Below are positions 12,774-21,150 of a DNA stretch of 64,000 nt, piece by piece. Each line of letters starts with the position of its first letter. The stretch's first letter is position 1. The DNA is from F22 sp963675625 (GTDB lineage Bacteria; Bacteroidota; Bacteroidia; Bacteroidales; Bacteroidaceae), in assembly GCA_963675625.1 (NCBI GenBank), contig OY776497.1:2046001-2110000 (forward strand), written 5' to 3'. Both the position numbers and the translations under genes were made by a program. The notes beneath the pieces were generated by a model. That model ran no database searches. It worked only from the letters and a program-made list of their open reading frames with translations, and was not told the DNA's origin.

Positions 12774-12881
12774 ATGTATCTTTCTACAAAGATTGATGCT
12801 AACTATAGTGAGCATGATTCTTCTGGTAATGCTTACGAGTTATGGAAAATAGATAACGAAGTGTGTTTATTTGATGCTTAA
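12774..12881 (+). CDS. Possible 35-residue peptide or gene remnant
   Basis: The ATG at 12774 is preceded at a fitting distance by GGGGAG, a rare Shine-Dalgarno-like sequence in this genome, and opens 35 codons ending at TAA 12881. The peptide is hydrophilic and of normal composition (Y, W, D, E, N), ending WKIDNEVCLFDA, so it does not look like random translation. No promoter is seen between it and the rRNA terminator. It could be a short real gene or the tail of a decayed one; I recognise no family. Confidence 0.25.
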   Translation: MYLSTKIDANYSEHDSSGNAYELWKIDNEVCLFDA

Positions 12882-12947
12882 ATGTATCTTATGACAAATC
12901 GGAAGGTATAAAAAACATTAGGGAACGTATGCTTACATTTTTCTTAT

Positions 12948-12955
12948 TAACTTTG
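12948..12955 (+). promoter_or_regulatory. -7 box of the lone GH2 gene
   Basis: TAACTTTG matches TANNTTTG exactly, 27 bases before the ATG at 12983. No TTTG is seen at -33. Confidence 0.5.
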
Positions 12956-12982
12956 TGCCAATGATAATCTTTAATTTAATCT

Positions 12983-15952
12983 ATGGTGATGAGAACACGA
13001 TCAATACATAATTTTGTAGCCACTTGTAGTTTATTCCTCTTAGTAAATATGCCCTTTCAATGTATGCAAGCTGCTAGCTTAAGTACAGATGGGATGCAAC
13101 ATCTTGCTAAATTGAGTCATCAAGGGATAGAAAACAAATTGGGATTCAAGGCGCGTACTTTGAAAACAAGTAAACATGATTTCCGATATGTCTTAGACTT
13201 GAGTGGAAGTTGGAATTGTAAACTCGATTCGCTTAATCAGGGTATTCAAGAAGCTTATTGGACAAAACAGTTTGCTCATACTGTTATTCTTCCAGGTACT
13301 ACAGATACTAATCATATTGGAAACAAAAATACAAATAAATCCGAGACTACCCATTTGTCACGTTATTATACCTATCAGGGGGCTGCTTGGTATAGTAAGG
13401 AAGTCGTTATTCCTAATGATTTGAAAGATAAACATATTATTTTATTTTTGGAGCGTACGCGTCCAACACAAGTATGGGTGGATGCACAGTTTATAGGGTC
13501 GAATAATAACTTATCTACACCACATCGCTATGACTTGTCTGCTGTTTTGACACCAGGTACACATCGTATAACAATACGTGTGGACAATGGTACGAGCATT
13601 CCTATGCAGATTCGTTCAAATTCTCATGCTTGTGCAGAATCAACACAAACAAATTGGAATGGTATCATAGGGCGCATTGAGCTTCAAGGTATGAATCCAT
13701 TGCATATACAGTCTATCAATACCTATTCAGATATCGAAGCAAAGTGTGTGCATGTCAAAGTTACGTTATCCCAGGCCAAAAATTTGGAAGGAAAGAAAAT
13801 CGTTTTAAAGGCTTCTACTTTCAATACAAATTATAAGCATCAAGTTAAAGCTAAAACGTGTGTATTGGAAAATGATCAACGTGAATATGATTTTTGTTAT
13901 TCGCTAGGTAAGAATGTACAGTTATGGAGTGATGTTTCTCCTGCTTTGTATCGTCTCAATGTTGAGTTAGTAGGTGTGGACAAGCAAGAGGTCATTTTTG
14001 CCATGCGAGAGTTTCAAGCAAAAGGTACACAATTTTATATCAATGGGAAAAAAACGTTCTTACGAGGCAAACACGATGCTTGTGTATTTCCATTGACTGG
14101 ATATCCTCCAATGGATATAAATGGCTGGAGACGATATTTTAGAATATGTAAAGAATATGGTTTGAATCACTGCCGTTTTCATTCATGGTGCCCACCTGAA
14201 GCCTGTTTTGCAGCTGCTGATTTAGAAGGTATATATTTGCAACCAGAACTTCCGATTTGGGGTGAATTCTCTGAGACAGCTAAAGAGCTCATGGATTTCC
14301 TTATGAAAGATGGAGAAGGGATACAATCAGAATATAGTAATCACCCTTCTTTTACTTTATTTTCTCTTGGGAATGAATTGAATGGTAAAATTGAGGTGAT
14401 GAAGCGATTTGTCCATAGGTACAGAGAGATGGAGAACAGACATCTGTATACATATGGCTCCAATATTTACCTAGGAGGTGCAGGGCATATACCAGGCGAA
14501 GACTTTTTAGTGGCATGTCGAGTGGGATGGGGGGATAAGTATACTACGCATGTGCGAGCATCTTTTTCTTTCGCTGATGCTGATCAAGGAGGTTATCTAA
14601 ATAATACATATCCCAATACTCAGATGAACTTTGATAAAGCACTACTGAAATCATCTGTTCCAGTTATTGGTCACGAAACTGGTCAATACCAGATTTATCC
14701 GAACTATAATGAAATAAGTAAATATACAGGAGTGCTTGCACCGTGGAATTTTGAGGTATTTCGTGCACATTTGGAGCAGAAAGGTATGGGGCAGCAAGCT
14801 GATGATTTCTTTAAGGCTTCTGGGGCTTGGGCTGTAGAACTGTATAAAGCTGATATTGAAATGAATCTTCGTTCAACACATATGGCTGGTTTCCAGTTGC
14901 TTGATTTGCAAGATTACCCTGGACAAGGCTCTGCCTATGTCGGTGTCTTAGATGCTTTTATGGATAGTAAGGGATTGGTTACGCCAAGAAAATGGCGAAA
15001 TTTTTGTTCAGAAGTTGTCCCTTTATTGCTGATGAAGAAGTATTGTTGGACAGAGAATGAAGAGTTTAATGCAATTCTTAAGATTGCTAATTATGCAGAA
15101 AAATCTCTAGAAGGGAAAAAACTATTATGGATGTTGAAAAATGGGCATACTGTTCTTTCCAAAGGTAAAGTGACTATACCTTCTGGCATGGGAGTACTAA
15201 ATCTAGATACTATTCGTACAGTACTGCCTACAATGAAAGATGCCTATAAGGCTACTCTTTCTTTGTATATAAGTGGTACTGACTATCAGAATACTTATCC
15301 TATATGGGTGTATCCAAAAAGAGGTACGATTCAGAGTAAAGATATTAAAATAGTACACCAGTTGTCGGATAATGTCATAGCTTCCCTGCAACATGGGGAA
15401 AAAGTATTGCTGATGCCAAATCAAAAAGACTGCAAGGGTGTTACGGTTGGTGGACTTTTCCAAACAGATTACTGGAACTATAGAATGTTCAAAGGTATTT
15501 GCGATTATTTGAAAAAGCCTGTTTCTCCAGGAACATTGGGATTATTGACAGACTCAAAACATCCAGTATTTAATCATTTCCCTACAGAAAATCATACGAA
15601 TTGGCAATGGTATTCTATAGTAAAGAATAGCTACCCGTTGATCTTGGATCATCTACCTCAAAATTATCGTCCCATTGTACAAGTAATAGATAATGTAGAG
15701 CGTAACCACAAATTGGGACTATTACTAGAACTGTCTGTGGGTAAGGGAAAATTATTAATTTGTATGGCAGATTTGAGCAATCAAAATGATGTATCTGAAG
15801 TTTCTCAATTTTATAAGAGTCTCTTACTTTATATGGATTCTTCAGAATTTCACCCTACGACCTCTATTAGTCCTTCTGATTTGCTTCAATTATTTACTCC
15901 AGTTAGCGGGGGGGATGCGATTAAGGAATTAAAAAATATTTCTTACGACTAG
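12983..15952 (+). CDS. Secreted glycoside hydrolase family 2 protein
   Basis: 989 residues. Signal peptide about 1-30 (an alternative start at codon 3 is possible). A jelly-roll sugar-binding domain spans about 68-250 (GAAWYSKEVV, RTRPTQVWVDAQFIG, NGIIGRIELQ), an immunoglobulin-like domain about 250-345, and a TIM barrel about 350-640. The likely acid/base is Glu465 (SLGNELNG) and the likely nucleophile Glu565 (VIGHETGQY). The C-terminal 300 residues are beta-rich and I cannot name them. The active-site surroundings (HSWCPPEACFAAADLEG) resemble the GH2 branch found in Bacteroidetes pectin- and host-glycan-degrading loci, but the sugar specificity cannot be read. It stands alone between the rRNA operon and a convergent acyltransferase gene, without SusC/D partners, and is not part of the xyloglucan locus 20 kb away. 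Confidence 0.85.
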   Translation: MVMRTRSIHNFVATCSLFLLVNMPFQCMQAASLSTDGMQHLAKLSHQGIENKLGFKARTLKTSKHDFRYVLDLSGSWNCKLDSLNQGIQEAYWTKQFAHTVILPGTTDTNHIGNKNTNKSETTHLSRYYTYQGAAWYSKEVVIPNDLKDKHIILFLERTRPTQVWVDAQFIGSNNNLSTPHRYDLSAVLTPGTHRITIRVDNGTSIPMQIRSNSHACAESTQTNWNGIIGRIELQGMNPLHIQSINTYSDIEAKCVHVKVTLSQAKNLEGKKIVLKASTFNTNYKHQVKAKTCVLENDQREYDFCYSLGKNVQLWSDVSPALYRLNVELVGVDKQEVIFAMREFQAKGTQFYINGKKTFLRGKHDACVFPLTGYPPMDINGWRRYFRICKEYGLNHCRFHSWCPPEACFAAADLEGIYLQPELPIWGEFSETAKELMDFLMKDGEGIQSEYSNHPSFTLFSLGNELNGKIEVMKRFVHRYREMENRHLYTYGSNIYLGGAGHIPGEDFLVACRVGWGDKYTTHVRASFSFADADQGGYLNNTYPNTQMNFDKALLKSSVPVIGHETGQYQIYPNYNEISKYTGVLAPWNFEVFRAHLEQKGMGQQADDFFKASGAWAVELYKADIEMNLRSTHMAGFQLLDLQDYPGQGSAYVGVLDAFMDSKGLVTPRKWRNFCSEVVPLLLMKKYCWTENEEFNAILKIANYAEKSLEGKKLLWMLKNGHTVLSKGKVTIPSGMGVLNLDTIRTVLPTMKDAYKATLSLYISGTDYQNTYPIWVYPKRGTIQSKDIKIVHQLSDNVIASLQHGEKVLLMPNQKDCKGVTVGGLFQTDYWNYRMFKGICDYLKKPVSPGTLGLLTDSKHPVFNHFPTENHTNWQWYSIVKNSYPLILDHLPQNYRPIVQVIDNVERNHKLGLLLELSVGKGKLLICMADLSNQNDVSEVSQFYKSLLLYMDSSEFHPTTSISPSDLLQLFTPVSGGDAIKELKNISYD

Positions 15953-15984
15953 ATGAGATAGGACTTTGTATACAAGATCTATAT

Positions 15985-17184
15985 TTATTTTTTTGCAAAT
16001 AGTCGTTTCTTTAGCCACTCTCTAACAGGAATGTCATATAGTTTTAGAGAAGCATATGCTACAAGTATTGATAAAATAAATACGCCAATACCAACAAAAA
16101 TACGCATTTCTATAGGAGCGTCTTTATGATTACTAGCCCAAGCCCAATGTAGGTAAATCAGTGGATAATGTGTGATGTATAGTGGATAAGAAATTTCTCC
16201 TAAAAAAGTACAAACCTTTTTGCCTACTGCACTTTTTATCTTACTACCAGCGCCTATCAAAACGATTATAGGAAAGCATACTATAATTGTTACGGCCTCG
16301 TATATCCCATTATACCAAGTGTGGATAATTTGTTCATTGCCATTAGGAAAGTGAATTGTATTCATTCCTCCGATATTGGGCATGGCTAGTAGTATACAGA
16401 TAAAAACACTACACCAAAAGAAGCCATTTTTGATTCGTATAAAATGTCCAATACGAGATAAAAACAAACCTGTCATAAATGGGAATAGTAATCGGGTAGT
16501 GGCAATATAGATTTGTTTTTGATCCCAACTCCATCCACCTATAACGGTGTGAGCTGACCAACTTTTGGTGTCAATAAGTCCAAATATATTTAACCCCAAC
16601 GTCAAGTCGAGTGTAAGGATTGCGGCTGCAAATATTAATATAAGTAGTGGTAATTTCTTTATCCTTCGTAAAAGAATAGCGTATAAAATATTTCCAATAT
16701 ACTCCCATTGTAAAGACCAAGCTGGGGAGTTGAGTGGATTGGTTTCACCCCAACCACGGATATCCCACGAAGGAAGTGCAGGTAAAATAGTCATGCAATA
16801 TATACCTAGAATAAGTACTTTATACCAAGGTGTTACAGCAATTTTGGGAAAGACAGCACTAGCTCCTAAATAGAAAAGTAATATACCTATAAATGTACCA
16901 AAGATAAGCATTGGATGGAGACGGATAAGTCGACGTTTGAAAAAACTCCAAAGTTTCATTTGATTATTCCATCTGTCATCGTAGGCATATGCGATAACAA
17001 ATCCAGAAAGCATGAAGAAAAAATCAACGGCAAGGTATCCGTGATTGATTATTTGAAAGACTGGTCCTTTAGAGTATGTTTCAAACAAGTGAAAGGCTAA
17101 TACTAGGACCGCCGCAACTCCACGAAGCCCATCTAAAATTTCATAACGGGGTTTTGAGTCAAAGTAAATGGTATTTGTTTTCAT
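15985..17184 (-). CDS. Acyltransferase family 3 membrane protein (OafA-like)
   Basis: 399 residues, with about ten hydrophobic segments. The N-terminal motif LDGLRGVAAVLVLAFHLFE carries the conserved Arg and His of acyltransferase-3 proteins, followed by YLAVDFFFMLSGFVIAYAY and RRLIRLHP, both typical. These inner-membrane enzymes O-acylate (often O-acetylate) surface sugars such as O-antigen or exopolysaccharide. It is the last gene of a three-gene minus-strand run after a MATE transporter and a GtrA-like protein (39-base gap), which supports a role in envelope glycan modification. The acceptor is unknown. It converges with the GH2 gene, leaving only 32 bases between the stops. Confidence 0.9.
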   Translation of the reverse strand: MKTNTIYFDSKPRYEILDGLRGVAAVLVLAFHLFETYSKGPVFQIINHGYLAVDFFFMLSGFVIAYAYDDRWNNQMKLWSFFKRRLIRLHPMLIFGTFIGILLFYLGASAVFPKIAVTPWYKVLILGIYCMTILPALPSWDIRGWGETNPLNSPAWSLQWEYIGNILYAILLRRIKKLPLLILIFAAAILTLDLTLGLNIFGLIDTKSWSAHTVIGGWSWDQKQIYIATTRLLFPFMTGLFLSRIGHFIRIKNGFFWCSVFICILLAMPNIGGMNTIHFPNGNEQIIHTWYNGIYEAVTIIVCFPIIVLIGAGSKIKSAVGKKVCTFLGEISYPLYITHYPLIYLHWAWASNHKDAPIEMRIFVGIGVFILSILVAYASLKLYDIPVREWLKKRLFAKK

Positions 17185-17223
17185 CGTGTATGGTATAGAT
17201 TTATAAATTGTATAATTGCCAGT

Positions 17224-17667
17224 TTATCTTTTCACAAAGAAGCGTACCAATAAAAAGTTTATAGGAACGCAAATACACATGGTGGGAATTAGAGCCCATT
17301 GCTCAGCTACACCAATATATATGAATGAGTTTACTAAGCCTATTTGAAGTCCCATATTAATCATATGGCTAAAAACAAAGCCTAATCCGCGTTTAGCATT
17401 TGGTTTTACCTTGAAAGTGAAGTAAGTCGTCAGAATAAAATTAAATACCATACTGACTAAGTAACTAACAACAACACAGCTAGTTAATGCCCATATAGGG
17501 AGTGTATGTACATGGTCTGATGAAAATATCCAATGAGCAAAAATAGAAATACAGATATTGTATATGACAAATTGCAATATTGAGGCTAGTCCACCTACTA
17601 GACCAAATTTAAAGACTTCCAGAAGTCTCGGATTATCTTTAATTAGCTGTTTCAGTTTCTCCATCAT
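17224..17667 (-). CDS. GtrA-like membrane protein
   Basis: 147 residues with four hydrophobic helices and the family start EVFKFGLVGGLASILQFVIY. GtrA-like proteins are small inner-membrane proteins thought to take part in moving undecaprenyl-phosphate-linked sugars for glycan modification. It lies 20 bases after the MATE gene and 39 before the acyltransferase gene. The initial Met-Met leaves the exact start uncertain by one codon. Confidence 0.85.
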   Translation of the reverse strand: MMEKLKQLIKDNPRLLEVFKFGLVGGLASILQFVIYNICISIFAHWIFSSDHVHTLPIWALTSCVVVSYLVSMVFNFILTTYFTFKVKPNAKRGLGFVFSHMINMGLQIGLVNSFIYIGVAEQWALIPTMCICVPINFLLVRFFVKR

Positions 17668-17687
17668 GTGTTTGGTTTATTTGGCTA

Positions 17688-19130
17688 TTATTCGCTTGGG
17701 GTAAAGATAGTCATATTTGTAGAAGTTTCTTCCTCACTCGTGTGATTTTCTTTAGGTTCATGTAGCTTTTTGCGAATGATGCGTGTTCGATGTGTTAGTA
17801 AAATTACAGCAAGTATAATGGCCACACTGTCTGCAATGGGGCCAGCATACAATACGCCTTTTATTCCTATGAAATGTGGGAGGATTAATAGTAATGGGAT
17901 CAAGGTTAGTATTCTTCGACTAAGGGACGTCATGACTCCATATATTGGTTTGCCAATAGCTGTAAAGAAGTTACCTGTTACTGGAAGCAGTCCATTAAAT
18001 ATACACATGACCATAAAGATGCGAAAATATTGCTCTGCAAATTCAAAAAACAACTCTGAATGTCCTCCAAAAATGCTTGCTAATTGTCTTGGAAATACTT
18101 GAAAACAGATAAAAGATATACTACCGATAATTAGAGAACGAATAACTATATAGCGCAGAATATTCAATACACGATCGTATTTCTTTGCTCCATAATTAAA
18201 ACCTACAATAGGTTGTGCACCTTGGATCATACCGATATTGATAGCAACAAATATGTAGTTGATTTTAGAGATGATACCTACAACTGCTAGTGGAATTTCA
18301 CTACCATATTTACTTTGTGCTCCATAATGGGTTAAGGTATTATTCAATACGATTTGCACAAGCATCATAGAAATAAAAGCATTGAATGGAGTTATACCAA
18401 GTCCAAGTATCTTTTTTACAGTTTGCCAATGTAACCGTGTATACCGCCATGATAATTTTATGGAATGAAATCTATAACGAAAGTAATATATGCTTAGAAT
18501 GAAAGAAACAGCTTGTCCTACAACTGTAGCCCATGCAGCACCAGCAATACCCATATTGAATCCAAAAATAAAGATGGGGTCTAATATCAGATTAATGATA
18601 CTACCAATCATTAGAATGAACATAGAGAATTGCGGGTTGGCATCGGCACGTACTAATTGGCTAGCTGCCATAGCACTCATGAAGAAAGGAAGACCTAATA
18701 TTGTGATACGGCCATACTCTGTAGCCAATGGCATTACTGCAGCAGTAGCCCCAGATAATTGTAAAATAGGTGACAATAAAAGATTACATAGTACAACTAG
18801 CGTTAAGCTTACGAGTAGGATTAGAGTTAATGCATTTCCTACGCTAAACCCCGCTTTTTCTTCGTTTTTAGCACCTAATGATAGATTAAAGCGGGCACTT
18901 CCACCTATGCCTATAAGATAAGCTATACCAGTAGAAATCGTTGTCAGTGGAAAAAGGACATTAGTCGTAGCATTTCCTAGTACACCAATACTTTGTCCTA
19001 TAAAAATTTGATCGGCTATATTATAGAATGCGCCGACCAAACCACTAATGATAGCTGGTAACGCAAATTTGGGAATTAGACTAGAAATAGGAGCAATACC
19101 AAGGAGCTCCCGGTTATTTTGTTTGGTCAT
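17688..19130 (-). CDS. MATE family efflux transporter
   Basis: 480 residues from the chosen start, with about twelve transmembrane helices in two similar halves. The N-terminal half has the MATE pattern around PAIISGLVGAFYNIADQIFIGQSIG; the second half has QGAQPIVGFNYGAKKYDRV. These are Na+ or H+ antiporters that export drugs or metabolites. The C-terminal 30 residues are hydrophilic. The frame is open to 19193, but an exact -7 box at 19154-19161 lies inside that extension, so transcription would start after the longer start codon. The ATG at 19130 (MTKQNNREL) is therefore chosen. It leads an operon with the GtrA-like and acyltransferase genes. Confidence 0.9.
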   Translation of the reverse strand: MTKQNNRELLGIAPISSLIPKFALPAIISGLVGAFYNIADQIFIGQSIGVLGNATTNVLFPLTTISTGIAYLIGIGGSARFNLSLGAKNEEKAGFSVGNALTLILLVSLTLVVLCNLLLSPILQLSGATAAVMPLATEYGRITILGLPFFMSAMAASQLVRADANPQFSMFILMIGSIINLILDPIFIFGFNMGIAGAAWATVVGQAVSFILSIYYFRYRFHSIKLSWRYTRLHWQTVKKILGLGITPFNAFISMMLVQIVLNNTLTHYGAQSKYGSEIPLAVVGIISKINYIFVAINIGMIQGAQPIVGFNYGAKKYDRVLNILRYIVIRSLIIGSISFICFQVFPRQLASIFGGHSELFFEFAEQYFRIFMVMCIFNGLLPVTGNFFTAIGKPIYGVMTSLSRRILTLIPLLLILPHFIGIKGVLYAGPIADSVAIILAVILLTHRTRIIRKKLHEPKENHTSEEETSTNMTIFTPSE

Positions 19131-19153
19131 ATATAAGTTCCTTTTGGTATTTG

Positions 19154-19161
19154 CAAAGATA
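19154..19161 (-). promoter_or_regulatory. -7 box of the MATE-GtrA-acyltransferase operon
   Basis: TATCTTTG on the minus strand is an exact match, 23 bases before the ATG at 19130. It decides the start of the MATE gene. Confidence 0.6.
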
Positions 19162-19221
19162 GTAATAAATCGAGAACCTGTTACCGATTTCACGCTTGCT
19201 TATAAAAAAGCACAGGTTTTG

Positions 19222-19253
19222 TTTGTTTTTGGCTCATGATAGTCTTATTTTTG
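19222..19253 (+). promoter_or_regulatory. Promoter of marC-like gene
   Basis: TTTG at 19222-19225 and TATTTTTG at 19246-19253, with a 20-base spacer, form a complete Bacteroidetes promoter. The ATG follows at 19308. Confidence 0.7.
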
Positions 19254-19307
19254 TACACTTTGATAAAGTACTAAACCAAACTATTGTTGATTAACTAAAG
19301 AAAAAAC

Positions 19308-19922
19308 ATGAATAATGAACTAATCACTTTGGCTATAACGACTTTTACAGGTCTATTTGCCATCATGAATCCTCTGGCTACTGCTCCTGCTTTTGTTGGC
19401 CTAGTTGTTGATCGAACTCCTGATGAAAAGAAGAGAATAGCCAAAAACTCTTGTTTTTATGCTTTTATCATTACTTGTTGTTTTGTGATACTAGGCAAAT
19501 ATCTATTTCAACTTTTTGGCTTAACGATTCCTGCTTTTAAAATCACTGGTGGATTGTTACTTGGATATATAGGTTTCGAAAAATTGATTTCACGGGAATC
19601 AAAGATTCAATCTTCGAAAAAGACTGAGATAGATGAAAGTATTGCCATTTCTCCTATTGCCATTCCTATTTTGGCAGGTCCTGGTACTTTGGTTACAGCT
19701 ATGAATGTGGTTACTAATGGTTCAATGGCATATATGGCTGTCGTTATTGGTGTATTGGCTATATTATTAGTTCTGAATTTTATTGCTTTTCGCGGTAGTG
19801 CTTGGTTAATGTCTCATCTCAATAAAAACATGGTACAAGTGATTGGTAAAATCATGGGGTTAATATTAGCAATTATTGGAACAGGGATGGTTATCTCTGG
19901 GGTGAAGTTGGCTACCATATAA
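19308..19922 (+). CDS. MarC family integral membrane protein
   Basis: 204 residues with about six transmembrane helices. It has the family hallmark FAIMNPLATAPAFVGL near residue 20 and the second-half counterpart PIAIPILAGPGTLVTAMNVV near residue 120. MarC proteins (also UPF0056) are of uncertain function; despite the name a role in antibiotic resistance is not supported in Escherichia coli. It is a single-gene transcript with its own promoter and a strong shared terminator. Confidence 0.9.
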   Translation: MNNELITLAITTFTGLFAIMNPLATAPAFVGLVVDRTPDEKKRIAKNSCFYAFIITCCFVILGKYLFQLFGLTIPAFKITGGLLLGYIGFEKLISRESKIQSSKKTEIDESIAISPIAIPILAGPGTLVTAMNVVTNGSMAYMAVVIGVLAILLVLNFIAFRGSAWLMSHLNKNMVQVIGKIMGLILAIIGTGMVISGVKLATI

Positions 19923-19936
19923 CAATGCTTATTATA

Positions 19937-19980
19937 ATATATAGTGCCGCAACAAAAAATTTTGTTGCGGCACTATATAT
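19937..19980. terminator. Bidirectional terminator between marC and the MORN gene
   Basis: A perfect 21-bp inverted repeat with a two-base AA loop (19937-19957 with 19960-19980). Its inner part is four A then four T, with GTGCCGCAAC outside. It serves both convergent genes and is about equidistant from the two stops. Confidence 0.85.
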
Positions 19981-20001
19981 ATGTATTAGGTGTTACTCTG
20001 T

Positions 20002-21150
20002 TTATTGAGTAAGTTCCTCTTGACTTTTTTGTGATACGATATGCCCATGTTTAAACAGACCTATTCTGATTAGTTTGTTTTGTTTGTCATACTCCTTAAA
20101 ATCTCCTTCCTTTACTCCTTGAACAAAGGTTCCTATAAATTTTTTTCCATCGGTAGACAAAATCGTACCTTTTCCATCCCATTGCCCATTTTTAAATTGA
20201 CCTTCGTAAAGTGTGCCATCAGCCATTACCATCTTTCCTCTTCCGTTAGGCTTATTGTTGGACCAGTTTCCTACATAACTACTTCCGTTACTAGCTTTGT
20301 ATGAACCTTTACCATGACGCATGCTATTGTGCCATTCGCCTTCATAACGAGTTCCGTTTGACCATTCGAATATGCCATGCCCTTCACGACGACCATTTTT
20401 AAAATTACCTTCATATTTATCTCCGTTTGGGAAAGTGTATACACCATGTCCAGTGCGTTGTCCAAGAATGTAGCTCCCAGAATATTTTTCGCCTGAAGAG
20501 AACGTATAAATACCTTCGCCATTTTGAACACCTTTACTCCATTCTCCTTCGTATTTGTCTCCATTGGTATATATGTAGGTTCCACGTCCCTGACGAAAAT
20601 CATTCACCCATTCACCAGTATAACTACTACCATCACTCCAGTATAAAGTGCCATAACCTGTCTTTGTATCATTCAACCATTGACCTTCATATTTACTACC
20701 ATTAGCCCATGTATAGGTACCTTCTCCTACACGTTGATCCATATTCCATGCCCCTGCGTATGTGTCTCCATTATAGTATTTCATGGTCCCTTTTCCACTG
20801 CGCAAGTTCTCTTTCAAAGAACCTTCATAACGGTTATTATTGGGATAATAGTAAACCCCATGTCCTTGCATAAGGTTGTTATACCAGTCTCCAAAGTAAG
20901 ATGTTTTATCTGTTCCGTGAAAACTACCATATCCTTGACGTTTTCCCTTTACAAAGTTGCCTTCATAGTGACTTCCATCATTATATTCGCATTCACCATA
21001 TCCATATGGACGGCCACTACGGAGGTCGCCATAGTACACACTTCTATCTTTATATGTATATGTGCCTACATGTATATCATCGCCTGCCCAAACTGTTGCC
21101 GACAAACTGAAGATTATACCTATACTGCTTGTTATTAATTTTTGTATCAT
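20002..21150 (-). CDS. MORN-repeat protein, exported, 14 repeats
   Basis: 382 residues. A signal peptide (about 1-22, ending TVWAG) is followed from about residue 39 by fourteen consecutive repeats of exactly 23 residues, each beginning Y-x-G and containing a central G-x-G; the last is degenerate. MORN repeats form elongated beta-hairpin arrays that bind lipids or proteins. The protein therefore probably sits in the periplasm or on the inner face of the outer membrane as a scaffold. Its start overlaps the stop of the M16-like gene by four bases (ATGA), so the two are translationally coupled; kdsB precedes them. The strict repeat length without indels is notable. No enzymatic domain is present. 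Confidence 0.9.
   Translation of the reverse strand: MIQKLITSSIGIIFSLSATVWAGDDIHVGTYTYKDRSVYYGDLRSGRPYGYGECEYNDGSHYEGNFVKGKRQGYGSFHGTDKTSYFGDWYNNLMQGHGVYYYPNNNRYEGSLKENLRSGKGTMKYYNGDTYAGAWNMDQRVGEGTYTWANGSKYEGQWLNDTKTGYGTLYWSDGSSYTGEWVNDFRQGRGTYIYTNGDKYEGEWSKGVQNGEGIYTFSSGEKYSGSYILGQRTGHGVYTFPNGDKYEGNFKNGRREGHGIFEWSNGTRYEGEWHNSMRHGKGSYKASNGSSYVGNWSNNKPNGRGKMVMADGTLYEGQFKNGQWDGKGTILSTDGKKFIGTFVQGVKEGDFKEYDKQNKLIRIGLFKHGHIVSQKSQEELTQ

Noticed and set aside
12983..15952. The lone GH2 gene as part of the xyloglucan locus
   Set aside because: It is 20 kb away, separated by housekeeping genes, has its own -7 box and is only distantly similar to the GH2 inside the locus.
18490..18921. 143-codon plus-strand frame antisense to the MATE gene
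   Set aside because: The opposite strand encodes a complete, well-matched MATE protein; the frame is its shadow.
20680..21138. 152-codon plus-strand frame antisense to the MORN gene
   Set aside because: It mirrors the repetitive MORN coding sequence and encodes a low-complexity I/T/F-rich peptide.
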